Part shown: piece after piece, positions 33,242 through 43,685 of the stretch | Position numbering within the stretch: position 1 is the first letter of the stretch | How the letters are laid out: each line of letters starts with the position of its first letter | DNA from: Neoarius graeffei | Taxonomy: Eukaryota > Chordata > Actinopteri > Siluriformes > Ariidae | Length of the DNA: 64,000 nucleotides | Direction: 5' to 3' | Assembly (NCBI RefSeq): GCF_027579695.1 | Contig: NC_083572.1 | Span: 19,299,421 to 19,363,420, forward strand | Translations under genes and position numbers: made by a program | The notes under the pieces: model-generated | Told to the model about the DNA's origin: nothing | What the model saw: only the letters and a program-made list of their open reading frames with translations | Database searches by the model: none

Positions 33242-33620
33242 CTCATCTCTCATCTCATTATCTCTAGCCGCTTTATCCTTCTACAGGGTCGCAGGCAAGC
33301 TGGAGCCTATCCCAGCTGACTATGGGCGAAAGGCGGGGTACACCCTGGACAAGTCGCCAGGTCATCACAGGGCTGACACATAGACACAGACAACCATTCA
33401 CACTCACATTCACACCTACGGTCAATTTAGAGTCACCAGTTAACCTAACCTGCATGTCTTTGGACTGTGGGGGAAACCGGAGCACCCGGAGGAAACCCAC
33501 GCGGACACGGGGAGAACATGCAAACTCCGCACAGAAAGGCCCTCGCCGGCCATGGGGCTCGAACCCAGGACCTTCTTGCTGTGAGGCGACAGCGCTAACC
33601 ACTACACCACCGTGCCGCCC
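33242..33620 (-). mobile_element. SINE family A (reverse), first unit of a local duplication
   Basis: Full-length copy flanked by an 11-12-bp target duplication GCTATTAATCAT (33230-33241 and 33621-33632). Together with ~120 bp of right flank it is duplicated at 33741-34238. Confidence 0.93.
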
Positions 33621-33740
33621 GCTATTAATCATATAAACAATCAATCTGATGGGGCACACCCGGACAATAAGAAACATATTGATATCAAGAATATCAGAAA
33701 TATCAGGATATGAAAACTGAAATTCTGATCTATCATCTCA

Positions 33741-34238
33741 TCTCATCTCATCTCATCTCATCATCTCTAGCCGCTTTATCCTTCTACAGGGTCGCAGGCA
33801 AGCTGGAGCCTATCCCAGCTGACTACGGGCGAAAGGCGGGGTACACCCTGGACAAGTCGCCAGGTCATCACAGGGCTGACACATAGACACAGACAACCAT
33901 TCACACTCACACCTACGGTCAATTTAGAGTCACCAGTTAACCTAACCTGCATGTCTTTGGACTGTGGGGGAAACCGGAGCACCCGGAGGAAACCCACGCG
34001 GACACGGGGAGAACATGCAAACTCCGCACAGAAAGGCCCTCGCCGGCCATGGGGCTCGAACCCAGGACCTTCTTGCTGTGAGGCGACAGCGCTAACCACT
34101 ACACCACCGTGCCGCCCGCTATTAATCATATAAACAATCAATCTGATGGGGCACACCCGGACAATAAGAAACATATTGATATCAAGAATATCAGAAATAT
34201 CAGGATATGAAAACTGAAATTCTGATCTATCATCTCAT
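33741..34238 (-). repeat. Local tandem duplication of SINE plus flank
   Basis: It repeats 33256-33740 almost exactly. The only obvious difference in the SINE body is a missing 6-bp ATTCAC. The right flank (GATGGGGCACACCCGGACAA and following) is present in both units. The junction holds a run of CATCT units (about 33734-33763). The second unit lacks its own target duplication on the left, so it arose by duplication and not by a second insertion. Confidence 0.93.
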
Positions 34239-34487
34239 ATTCATATTTTGATTTCAAACTCATATGTTTTCAGTGTATAGCAAGAAGAAGAGGAAGACAA
34301 CAACAACAACAACAGGCCTTACTGTTCCAATATTTTCAGAGGGGACTGCGCAAGAGGGGAAAATATTTTATGTGATAGTGACATCCAGTGTTTAAAGAAG
34401 GAACTTTATTTTTTACTTTCCCAAAGCAAAGCTAACAGCAATAAGCAACAAAAACAAATGGGTGGCAAATACCCCCAACATACGGCA
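34239..34487. other. No recognisable feature
   Basis: Holds a short (CAA)n run near 34297-34314. Nothing else is seen. Confidence 0.35.
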
Positions 34488-34586
34488 TCCAACCATTATC
34501 CATAACCGCTTATCCTGTGCAGGGTCATGGGCAAGCTGGAGCTTATCCCAGCTAACTATAGGTGAGAGGATGGGTACACCCTGGAC

Positions 34587-35940
34587 TAGGGTATTAGGCA
34601 GAAAAAGAAATTTACCAGTCAAAAATAATATTTTATATAATCCTGATAAGCGCCGCAGGTGCGAAGACGAGCGCCGCAGGCGCGAAGTCCCTCTAGGGGG
34701 GTCTGGGGGCATGCCCCCCCAGAAAATTTTTGAAATTTAGACTTCATTTCCTGCATTCTAGGACATTTTCAGGGTGAAATGGCGTGTAATTTTTGATCAG
34801 AAATATTGCATATTTTTACTTTGTATTTTTTTCAGTTTCACTCCTGAATGTATCAGATGTATGTATGGTGTCTGATTTGGTAACAAAAGTGAAAAGAAAA
34901 TAAACAACAATGAATTGTATATAATCTTTTGATCTAGTTACAGTATTTAATAAAAAAAAAAAAAACAACAGTATTCTATTTTACCATACCCCAATGAAAC
35001 CCCCTTGTTAATCAATGTATCACACATACCTTTTCTGTCTTTTTGTGGAAAAACGAATCAGTTTTTGTCACATTCAATTTGGGGCGTTTGTTGGGATTCA
35101 TCTTGATCCAGAAGAGTGAGTCAGCAAAAAAAAAAATGCGGTTCTCCCGCCAAGAAAGAGGAAACTACAACGCAGGGTGTTTGGCAATTTTCGACCAATC
35201 AGAATTCGCGATTTATTCAGTCCGCATGTTACAAGATTCAGTGCGGGCCAAAATGGCGGAAGCGATGAAATATTCTGATTTTTCATTTCAAGTTTTCAGT
35301 ATTTTTCGTATTAAACTGTGTTTCTTACGATTTGTAAATGATGGCGGAACCACACACGGACTGGCCATCGGGAGTAGCGGGAGTTTTCCCGGTGGGCCGG
35401 TGGTTCAGTGTGGGCCAGCGGAGAAAAAAAAAAAAAAAAACAGTTGCGCGCTGGCCTTTAATATGATAAGCAATGTTAACAGTTTCTTTAACAAACTGTT
35501 AACATTGCTTATCATATTAAAGGCCAGCGCGCAACTGTAATAAGCAATGTTAACAGTTTGTTAAAGAAACTGTTAACATTGCTTATCATATTAAAGGCCA
35601 GCGCGCAACTGTAATAAGCAATGTTAACAGTTTGTTAAAGAAACTGTTAACATTGCTTATCATATTAAAGGCCAGCGCGCAACTGTTTTTTTTTTTTTTT
35701 TTTTCTCCGCCGGCCCACACTGAACCACCGGCCCACCGGGAAAACTCCCGCTACTCCCGATGGCCAGTCCGTGTGTGGGCGGAACATAACTGGTTTTATC
35801 GGATGACGTGGGAGTATTCATGTGCGAAAATTTTCGGCATTATCGTCCGTTTCAGTATCCGTCTGTGTGTATACTTGCCCGTTGAAATCGGCAATTGCCC
35901 GTCAAATTTACGGGTGGACGGGTCTCTGCCTAATACCTTA
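34587..35940. mobile_element. hAT-like non-autonomous element (host of a nested MITE)
   Basis: Termini TAGGGTATTAGGCAGA and (inverted) TAAGGTATTAGGCAGA are flanked by a perfect 8-bp duplication CCCTGGAC (34579-34586, 35941-35948). Total length is 1354 bp. Removing the nested MITE and its duplication leaves 919 bp. No transposase motif is seen. A GC-rich GCGCCGCAGG(T/C)GCGAAG repeat lies at about 34650-34690. The hAT assignment rests on the 8-bp duplication. Confidence 0.82.
35351..35777. mobile_element. Palindromic MITE, 427 bp, with tandem inner hairpins
   Basis: Long inverted termini start CACACACGGACTGGCCATCG, extend ~66 bp to CAGTGTGGGCC and are flanked by an 8-bp duplication GGCGGAAC (35343-35350, 35778-35785). 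Inside, an A17 run and a T18 run face each other across a core. The core begins with an ~45-bp-arm inverted repeat, followed by ~75-bp tandem units, each holding AACAGTTTGTTAAAGAAACT at its centre and ending GGCCAGCGCGCAACTG. Confidence 0.93.
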
Positions 35941-36222
35941 CCCTGGACAAGTCACCAGATTATCGCAGGGCTGACACATAGAGACACACAACCATTCACA
36001 CTCTCATTCACACCTACGGTCAATTTAGAGCCACCAATTAACCTAACTTGCATGTCTTTGGACTGTGGGGGAAACCAGAGCACCCAGAGGAAACCCACAT
36101 AGACACGGGGAGAACATGCAAACTCCACACAGAAAGGCCCCCGTCGGCCACTGGGCTCACACTCAGAACCTTCTTGCTGTGAGGCAACAGTGTTAACCAC
36201 TACACCACTGTGCCACCCAACA

Positions 36223-36602
36223 TACAGCATGTGAATGTCAAATAAACTTACTCAAGATATTATAGATATACAGGTACCACCACCTTGACCTTGATCCCTG
36301 TGTCAAATTAACCAATGTGTGAAATTATGCTAATAATTGCCTGCTAAAGGCTGATAAAAATGAAAAACAAATCATTTTGAGAAAACTGCATGATAAACAT
36401 GCCAATAACCAACAGATACAGATCATCTTTCTGTAGGAATCATTATATCATCCAAAAATCCCAACAACCACCAATTAATGTAGTAGTTAGGATTAAAATA
36501 TACAAATAAAATATTTATATCAATAATTGTCCATTTAAAAAAAAAAAAAGTTATGTGTATATGGCTTATATATACTTTTACTGACATATACTGAGCAGTA
36601 GA
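36223..36602. other. Shared SINE flank, then unassigned sequence
   Basis: 36223-36272 is a near-identical copy of 25561-25613. The rest is AT-rich and unassigned. Confidence 0.5.
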
Positions 36603-36893
36603 GCAGCATGGTGGTGCAATGGTTCCCACTGTCGCCTCACAGCAACCTTGCAGCCGATGTGGGCCTTTCTGTGTGGAGTTTGCATGTTCTCCCCGTGCCT
36701 ACGTGGGTTTCCTTTGGGTGCTCCGGTTTCCCCCATAGTCCAAAGACATACAGGTTAGGTCAACTGACTACTCTAAATTGCCCTTAGGTATAAATGTGAG
36801 TGTGAATGGTTATTTGTCTCTGTGTTAGCCCTGTGACAAATTGGAGACCTGACCGGGTCTATCCTGCACCTAGCCCAAAGTCAGCGGGATTGA
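36603..36893 (+). mobile_element. SINE family A, diverged copy
   Basis: Head to near tail, with a ~20-bp gap around the B box and many substitutions. It is one of the oldest copies here. It abuts the L2 LINE. Confidence 0.8.
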
Positions 36894-37514
36894 CATAAGC
36901 GTAGAGCCAAAGCTACCGCTGAGGCTCGCCCACGGGAGCACCACTCCTCTCCGCGTCACGTGTCGAACAGGTTTGCTCTCCTTAGTGATGCACCCACTGA
37001 GAAACCTGAAAGAGCTCTGGTTATAGGGGACTCTATCATACGGCACGTGAAATTAGCTCAGCCTTTAGGGGCACCAGCAGCTTTAGTCAGGTGTATACCG
37101 GGAGCCAGGGCGCCGGACATAGCAGGTAATCTTAGGGTCCTAGGCAAGCACAGGTTCTCAAAGATAGTTATCCATGCAGGAGCTAATGATATACGCCTTC
37201 GTCAGTCTGAGGTTACTAAGAGTAACTTTGTAGAGGTGTTTAAATTAGCGAAGGCGATGTCCGATGCTGTAGTATGCTCTGGCCCCATCCCAATGCGGCG
37301 TGGCGATGTAGCTTACAGCAGGTTATGGTCGCTGAACTGCTGGCTGTCCAGGTGGTGCTCTGAAAACAGTGTGGGCTTTATAGATAATTGGGCTAATTTT
37401 GAGGGCACTGCTGGCCTGTTAGGGCGGGACGGTATCCATCCCACTCGGGAAGGTGCTGCTCTCATTTCCTGCAGCATAGGTCATAGTCTCAGAACAGGCC
37501 TAGTTAATTTCTGA
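36894..37514 (+). CDS. LINE ORF1, SGNH/GDSL esterase domain (5'-truncated)
   Basis: The frame is open from 36894 to TGA 37512-37514. It reads RFALLSDAPTEKPERALVIG then DSIIRHVK (GDSI block with the nucleophile Ser), HAGANDIRLRQ (GxND block) and LLGRDGIHPTREG (DxxH block), the three catalytic blocks of SGNH hydrolases. ORF1 esterase domains are known in CR1/L2 LINEs and may act on lipids or membranes, with unclear function. No ATG starts the visible part, consistent with 5' truncation. It shares its frame with ORF2. Confidence 0.85.
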   Translation, partial: HKRRAKATAEARPREHHSSPRHVSNRFALLSDAPTEKPERALVIGDSIIRHVKLAQPLGAPAALVRCIPGARAPDIAGNLRVLGKHRFSKIVIHAGANDIRLRQSEVTKSNFVEVFKLAKAMSDAVVCSGPIPMRRGDVAYSRLWSLNCWLSRWCSENSVGFIDNWANFEGTAGLLGRDGIHPTREGAALISCSIGHSLRTGLVNF

Positions 37515-37610
37515 CAATCCAGAGCCAAGGCCAGGGAGCAGACGAACAGGCTAAACCGACTGTCTGCTAGCTGCACAGAGTCGTCACTCAGGGCCCACTA
37601 CATCGAGACT

Positions 37611-40589
37611 GTGTCTGTTCCCCGAGCTCAACAAAAAGGTAGAAATTTTCAGAGAGTTTGTTCCAGTAACCTAATCAATATAAAATTAGATCAGACTGAC
37701 TGTACAGCTGCTGCCAGCACCTTTGATCTAAAGGTGGGGCTATTAAATATTAGATCTCTTACATCTAAAGCGCTAATGGTTAATGAACTCATTACTGATC
37801 AGGAGTTTAATGTACTGTGTTTAACAGAAACATGGATTAAGCCAAATGAATATATAGCATTAAATGAAGCGAGTCCTCCTGGATACAGTTATATACACCA
37901 GCCTCGTCTAACTGGCAGAGGAGGAGGCGTCGCGGTTATTTATAACGATTATCTAGGTGTAACACACAAACCTGGTTATAAATTTAATACATTTGAAGTT
38001 CTTCATACTCATATAATGTATGTAGCCTCGAAAAATAAGTCTACCCAGTTAATTCCATTGCTTATTATTTACAGGCCCCCGGGGCCGTATTCTGAGTTTC
38101 TTTCTGAATTTGCAGATTTTATCTCAGATCTGGTTATTTCCTTAGACAAAGCTTTAGTTGTCGGAGATTTTAATATTCACTTTGATAACCCAGAAGACCC
38201 TTTAAAAACAGCGTTTGTGTCCATCTTAGATTCAGTTGGGATTAAGCAGAATGTCATAGGACCGACCCATAATGGTGGTCACACCCTTGATCTAATACTA
38301 ACATTCAGATTAAACGTAGACAATATAGTCATACTTCCACAGTCTGAAGTTATCTCAGATCATTGTCTCATCTCATTCAAAATATGTCTGAGTAATAATA
38401 TATGCACCTCACCACGCTACTGTATTAAACGTACTTTCACGTCAACTACTGCACAGAGCTTTATAAATGATCTCCCAGAGCTGTCAACTTTGATTGGGTC
38501 ACTGTCAGCCCCTGCAGAACTCGATCAGGCAACTGAATGCTTAGAGTCAACATTCCGCCATACTTTAGATAATGTAGCTCCTCTAAAAAGGAAAATGGTC
38601 AGAGACAAAAAATTAGCACCCTGGTATAATGATGACACTCGCACATTAAAACAGACCACTCGAAAATTGGAACGTAAATGGCGTCAAACAAAATTGGTAG
38701 TGTTCAAATTGGCGTGGAAGGAGAGCTTCCTGAAGTATAGAAAAGCTCTTAGTGCTGCGAGATCAACATATCTCTCCTCCCTAATAGAAGATAACAAAAA
38801 TAATCCTAGATTCCTATTTAATACTGTAGCAAAATTAACCAGGAATAAGTCCACTATCAACACATGCACACCTGCAGTATGTAGTAGCAACGACTTCATG
38901 AATTTTTTTAATGACAAAATTGAGAATATCCGACAAAAAATTCAAACTACTAATTTAAGGTTAGACAATGAAAGTGACCTTGTAGTTAACAATATAACTG
39001 TATCAGATCATCAGTTAGAATGTTTTACTCCCCTAAAAGAAACTGAATTACTTTCATTAATCTCTACATCAAAAGCCTCAACTTACGTACTAGATCCCTT
39101 ACCGACACATCTATTCAAACAGATAATGCCTGGAGTAATTGAACCGCTTCTAAAAATAATAAATTCTTCTCTTATGATTGGCTATGTACCCAAATCCTTT
39201 AAACTAGCAGTTATCAAACCCCTGATTAAAAAACCTGACCTTGATCCCTGTCAGCTGTCCAATTATCGGCCAATATCAAACCTCCCCTTTATCTCCAAGA
39301 TCCTTGAAAAAGCTGTGGCACAGCAGTTATGCTCATATTTACATAGGAATAACATCCATGAAATGTATCAGTCAGGATTTAGACCTCATCATAGCACAGA
39401 GACAGCACTGGTTAAAGTAGTAAACGACCTACTGTTGGCGTCTGATCAGGGCTGTGTCTCGCTACTTGTGTTGCTTGACCTTAGTGCAGCATTTGATACC
39501 ATTGATCATTCCATTCTTCTGGATAGACTAGAAAATGTTGTGGGAGTTAAGGGAATGGCCCTCTCCTGGCTCAGGTCTTATCTAACTGATCGTTATCAGT
39601 ATGTCGATATAAATGGTGATATTTCTAGACGTACCGAGGTAAAGTTTGGTGTTCCACAAGGTTCTGTCTTGGGTCCACTGCTTTTTTCTCTATATATGTT
39701 ACCTCTGGGCGATATTATTCGTAAACATTGTATTAGTTTCCACTGTTATGCTGATGACACACAGTTGTATGTCTCTGCAAAACCTGATGAGAGACACCAG
39801 CTTAATAAAATTGAGGAATGTGTTAAGGACATTAGACACTGGATGCTTATAAATTTCCTTCTGCTTAACTCTGACAAGACTGAAGTACTTGTGCTAGGAC
39901 CACATACAGCTAGAAGTAAGTTTTCTGATTACACAGTAACTCTGGATGGCCTTTCTGTTTCTTCACGTGCAGCAGTAAAAGACCTCGGAGTGATTATTGA
40001 CCCCAGTCTTTCATTCGAAACTCACATTGATAACATCACCCGGATAGCTTTCTTTCATCTCAGAAATATTGCAAAGATAAGAAATTTAATGTCATTGCAT
40101 GATGCAGAAAAACTAGTCCATGCTTTCGTTACCTCCAGGTTGGATTATTGTAATGCCTTACTGTCTGGATGTTCCAATAAGTGCATAAACAAGCTCCAGT
40201 TAGTTCAAAATGCCGCAGCAAGAGTCCTTACTAGAACTAGAAAATATGACCACATCACGCCTGTCTTATCCACACTGCATTGGCTCCCAATCAAATTTCG
40301 TATTGATTATAAAATACTACTATTGACCTTTAAAGCACTAAATGGTCTCGCACCACAGTACCTGAGTGAACTTCTGCTCCTCTATGACCCGCCACGCCTA
40401 CTTAGATCAAAAGGTGCAGGCTATCTGCTGGTACCTCGTATAGTGAAGGCTACATCAGGGGGCAGAGCCTTTTCTTACAAAGCCCCACTGTTATGGAACA
40501 GCCTTCCAAGTAATGTTCGGGAATCAGACACAGTCTCAGCATTTAAGTCTAGGCTGAAAACATATCTGTTTAGTCAAGCCTTTTGTTAA
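37611..40589 (+). CDS. LINE ORF2: AP endonuclease and reverse transcriptase
   Basis: About 992 residues with no internal stop. The APE-type endonuclease runs through about 40-260: [40 protein letters not shown]. The RT runs through about 500-800: [52 protein letters not shown] and the catalytic [11 protein letters not shown]. The C-terminal region [20 protein letters not shown] is typical of L2. The boundary is nominal: the same frame is open back to the ORF1 stop, and the first ATG (37776) lies after the endonuclease Asn motif LLNIRS. All catalytic residues are present. Confidence 0.92.
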   Translation: MSVPRAQQKGRNFQRVCSSNLINIKLDQTDCTAAASTFDLKVGLLNIRSLTSKALMVNELITDQEFNVLCLTETWIKPNEYIALNEASPPGYSYIHQPRLTGRGGGVAVIYNDYLGVTHKPGYKFNTFEVLHTHIMYVASKNKSTQLIPLLIIYRPPGPYSEFLSEFADFISDLVISLDKALVVGDFNIHFDNPEDPLKTAFVSILDSVGIKQNVIGPTHNGGHTLDLILTFRLNVDNIVILPQSEVISDHCLISFKICLSNNICTSPRYCIKRTFTSTTAQSFINDLPELSTLIGSLSAPAELDQATECLESTFRHTLDNVAPLKRKMVRDKKLAPWYNDDTRTLKQTTRKLERKWRQTKLVVFKLAWKESFLKYRKALSAARSTYLSSLIEDNKNNPRFLFNTVAKLTRNKSTINTCTPAVCSSNDFMNFFNDKIENIRQKIQTTNLRLDNESDLVVNNITVSDHQLECFTPLKETELLSLISTSKASTYVLDPLPTHLFKQIMPGVIEPLLKIINSSLMIGYVPKSFKLAVIKPLIKKPDLDPCQLSNYRPISNLPFISKILEKAVAQQLCSYLHRNNIHEMYQSGFRPHHSTETALVKVVNDLLLASDQGCVSLLVLLDLSAAFDTIDHSILLDRLENVVGVKGMALSWLRSYLTDRYQYVDINGDISRRTEVKFGVPQGSVLGPLLFSLYMLPLGDIIRKHCISFHCYADDTQLYVSAKPDERHQLNKIEECVKDIRHWMLINFLLLNSDKTEVLVLGPHTARSKFSDYTVTLDGLSVSSRAAVKDLGVIIDPSLSFETHIDNITRIAFFHLRNIAKIRNLMSLHDAEKLVHAFVTSRLDYCNALLSGCSNKCINKLQLVQNAAARVLTRTRKYDHITPVLSTLHWLPIKFRIDYKILLLTFKALNGLAPQYLSELLLLYDPPRLLRSKGAGYLLVPRIVKATSGGRAFSYKAPLLWNSLPSNVRESDTVSAFKSRLKTYLFSQAFC

Positions 40590-41856
40590 TGGTGTTTATG
40601 AGGTAAAGGAGTAGATCTGGAGGGTCCTCAGACATAGAGTGTTTTGGTAAACTGGGATGTATGGATGCTGTCAGTCCCCACTCGCTTGCTCACTCGAGTT
40701 TGTTGACGGTGCAGTGGCTGGCTGCTTTATGTCCCGGGGCTCCCTCATGCCTGTGTTACCTTCTGGCTCTCTCCTTTTAGTTATGCTGTCATAGTTAGTT
40801 GCCGGAGTCCCTGCTTGTACTCGGTGCAATATGTATACTGTTCCTACTTATTCAGGTGACATTGGGCATACCTAACCACCTGTGTTTTCTTTCTCTCCCC
40901 CCCCCCCCACCCCAAATCTGTCCCTCTGAGTTACATGGAGTCAACAGGAAATCTTTTGGTGGAGACGGTGGGGACCTCGACTGGCTATCGTAGCCTGCAG
41001 GGAATCGGCCGTCAGACATTCTGTCGCATGTCCCAGACCCGGTGAAATGTAACTGAATTGTCTTGGCCAGGCCTAAGGGTCCCATCTGCATCTCATCATT
41101 GCTGAGGAGTGTGCTCCCATCACCCAATCAAGCATCCAGCCAGAGCAGGTCATGATATATTTTTTACCATATTAACATGCCATTGTGCGTCATGCCTGAT
41201 GTAAAGACTCTCGTCTCTGCGAGCCTACCACACAGATTTAATACTTGTCATTTTTAGGGCATACCTAACAACGTGTTTTCTTCCCCCCCCCCCCCCCCCC
41301 CCATCTGTCCCTCTGAGTTACATGTTGATCCTGGGATTGAGATGCTGGCCTCTTCTGCCCCTCGGACCTGCTTGATCCATCCTGGTGCCCTGTGTCTGGT
41401 CGGAGTTTTATCGCCCCACTCCTGTGAAGGACGGCCCCATGAGGACAGTTGAGGGTTATACCTGTTAAAACTGTTAATATTATAGTCAGGCTGTCTGTTG
41501 TTGCCCAAATGAGGATGGGTTCCCTTTTGAGTCTGGTTCCTCTCGAGGTTTCTTCCTCATGTCGTCTGAGGGAGTTTTTCCTTGCCACCGTCGCCACAGG
41601 CTTGCTCATTGGGGATAGATTAGGGATAAAATTAGCTCATGTTTTAAGTCGTTCAAATTCTGTAAAGCTGCTTTGCGACAATGTTTATTGTTAAAAGCGC
41701 TGTACAAATAAACTTGATTTGATTTGATTTGATTTGACTCCATCTTCCTCCGTGACTCTGATGGATAAAGTGGTATTGATAATGGCAAGATGGATACTGG
41801 GAAGTTTAAGTAAATGATGTGTTCCCAAAGAGTGAAGTGTATTTGTCTCTAATAAT

Positions 41857-41857
<1 letters not shown>

Positions 41858-41926
<69 letters not shown>
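41858..41926. repeat. (TC)n(TA)n microsatellite
   Basis: About 12 TC units followed by about 22 TA units, directly before a SINE head. Confidence 0.95.
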
Positions 41927-41927
<1 letters not shown>

Positions 41928-41933
41928 CAGGGG

Positions 41934-42295
41934 CGGCACGGTAGTGGTTAGTGCTGTCGCCTCACAGCAAGAAGGTCCGGGTTCAAGCCCCAGGGCCGGC
42001 GAGGGCCTCTCTGTGCGGAGTTTGCATGTTCTCCCCGTGTCCACGTGGGTTTCCTCCGGGTGCTCCAGCTTCCCCCGCAGTCCAAAGACATGCAGGTTAG
42101 GTTAACTGGTGACTCTAAATTGACCGTAGGTGTGAATGTGAATGATTGTCTGTGTCTATGTGTCAGCCCTGTGATGATCTGGCGACTTGTCCAGGGTGTA
42201 CCCCGCCTTTCGCCCGTAGTCAGCTGGGATAGGCTCCAGCTTGCCTGCGACCCTGTAGAACAGGATAAAGCGGCTACAGATAATGAGATGAGATT

Positions 42296-42296
<1 letters not shown>
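41934..42296 (+). mobile_element. tRNA-derived SINE, family A
   Basis: Full-length but for a short deletion in the head (GGCACGGTAGTGGTTAG). The tail ends GATAATGAGATGAGATT. Confidence 0.92.
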
Positions 42297-42328
<32 letters not shown>

Positions 42329-42373
42329 TACACACACACACACACACACAAAAGTTGTGTATATATATATATC
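42296..42373. repeat. (TA)n(CA)n(TA)n microsatellite
   Basis: Compound dinucleotide repeat between two SINEs. Confidence 0.9.
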
Positions 42374-42401
42374 AATCAGGGGCGGCACGGTGGTGTAGTG
42401 G

Positions 42402-42714
42402 TGTGGCAGCGGGGGCGTGGTCAAGCGCCGGTCTGTGACAGGAGGGCGGAGCCAGGGAAGGTGAGTGGCAGAATCGCTACACTTGACGGTGATTAACCTG
42501 TGTTTTGTGTGTTTTCCCAGTAACCGCTCCCTACTTAAGGAGGCAGAGGGAGCGCAACCCGGGATGAGAACACAGTGTGTGTGTGTTTGTGCGTTACGCC
42601 GCATATTAGAAATGGGCGATTTAAACTGAAAAGTTGTGAAATAAAAGCCCTCTGTGTATCTAAAGCGTTGTCCTGCCGTCCTCTGTGCTACACCCACACT
42701 CCGTAAGCGCTACA
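42402..42714 (+). repeat. 5' LTR of collapsed Gypsy
   Basis: TG...CA ends. AATAAA lies near 42640. Confidence 0.92.
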
Positions 42715-43007
42715 GCACGATTGAGAAGGAATGCCTGGCGATCAAGTGGGCGGTCCTCGCCCTCCGTTACTACCTGCTGGGGCGCCCTTTCACCCTCCGT
42801 TCGGACCACGTGCCCCTCCAGTGGCTCCACCGCATGAAGGATGCCAACGCGCAGATCACCCGTTGGTATCTGGCACTCCAACCCTTCAACTTCAAGGTGG
42901 TCCACAGGCCGGGGGCGCAGATGGTCGTGGCGGACTTCCTCTCCCGTCAGGGGGGGAGTCGGCTGCGGGCCGGACGGGCGCCCGGCCTGAGTCGGGCGGT
43001 GGGGGTA
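42715..43007 (+). pseudogene. RNase H remnant of gmr1-like pol
   Basis: Encodes STIEKECLAIKWAVLALRYY, FTLRSDHVPLQWLHRMKD, ITRWYLALQPFNFKVVHRPG and ADFLSRQGG, the C-terminal part of a Gypsy RNase H. It starts abruptly after the 5' LTR, mid-domain. A purine-rich stretch GGGCGGTGGGGGTA precedes the 3' LTR as a possible polypurine tract. Confidence 0.9.
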
Positions 43008-43322
43008 TGTGGCAGCGGGGGCGTGGTCAAGCGCCGGTCTGTGACAGGAGGGCGGAGCCAGGGAAGGTGAGTGGCAGAATCGCTACACCTGACGGTGATT
43101 AACCTGTGTTTTGTGTGTTTTCCCAGTAACCGCTCCCTACTTAAGGAGGCAGAGGGAGAGCAACCCGGGATGAGAACGCAGAGTGTGTGTGTGTTTGTGC
43201 GTTACGCCGCATATTAGAAACGGGCGATTTAAACTGAAAAGTTGTGAAATAAAAGCCCTCTGTGTATCTAAAGCGTTGTCCTGCCGTCCTCTGTGCTCCA
43301 CCCACACTCCGTAAGCGCTACA
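43008..43322 (+). repeat. 3' LTR of collapsed Gypsy
   Basis: About 98% identical to the 5' LTR by eye. Confidence 0.92.
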
Positions 43323-43685
43323 AGTGGTTAGTGCTGTCGCCTCACAGCAAGAAGGTCTGGGTTCGAGCCCCGTGGCCGGCGAGGGCCTTTCTGTGTGGAG
43401 TTTGCATGTTCTCCCTGTGTCCGCGTGGGTTTCCTCCGGGTGCTCCGGCTTCCCCCACAGTCCAAAGACATGCAGGTTAGGTTAACTGGTGACTCTAAAT
43501 TGACCGTAGGTGTGAATGTGAGTGTGAATGGTTGTCTGTGTCTATGTGTCAGCCCTGTGATGATCTGGCGACTTGTCCAGGGTGTACCCCGCCTTTCGCC
43601 CGTAGTCAGCTGGGATAGGCTCCAGCTTGCCTGCGACCCTGTAGAAGGATAAAGCGGCTAGAGATAATGAGATGAGATGAGATGA

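Larger units (their letters stand above)
34488..36222 (-). mobile_element. SINE family A (reverse), split by nested insertions
   Basis: The tail part is 34488-34586 and the body and head are 35941-36222. The two parts join exactly at CCCTGGAC, the duplicated target of the element between them. Its 50-bp flank beyond the head matches that of the SINE at 25185-25560. Confidence 0.92.
36894..41738 (+). mobile_element. L2/CR1-type LINE, nearly complete, 4.8 kb
   Basis: Contains an esterase-type ORF1 end, a complete endonuclease/reverse-transcriptase ORF2, a 1.15-kb 3' UTR and the 3' terminus AAAGCGCTGTACAAATAAAC followed by (TTGAT)n. The 3' UTR has a duplicated C-rich block (40868-40935 and 41264-41325). 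The 5' end appears truncated at about 36894, inside ORF1. ORF2 is uninterrupted, so this is a young insertion. Confidence 0.9.
42402..43322 (+). mobile_element. Collapsed Gypsy (gmr1-like) LTR retrotransposon, 921 bp
   Basis: Two LTRs (42402-42714, 313 bp; 43008-43322, 315 bp) begin TGTGGCAGC and end AAGCGCTACA. They differ at about six positions plus a 2-bp indel. The flanking duplication is AGTGG (42397-42401, 43323-43327). The internal region is only 293 bp and encodes RNase H residues running straight into the 3' LTR. RNase H next to the 3' LTR with no integrase after it fits the gmr1 pol order (PR-INT-RT-RH), although deletion alone could mimic this. No PBS follows the 5' LTR. Confidence 0.93.
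42379..43685 (+). mobile_element. SINE family A, split by an LTR element
   Basis: The head is 42379-42401. The rest is 43323-43685. The two halves meet at AGTGG, which is duplicated on both sides of the LTR element. Confidence 0.93.

Noticed and set aside
42156-42347. Short proteins from CA/TA repeats near SINEs
   Set aside because: They are composed of dinucleotide-repeat codons (CVCVC, IYIYI) and are not genes.
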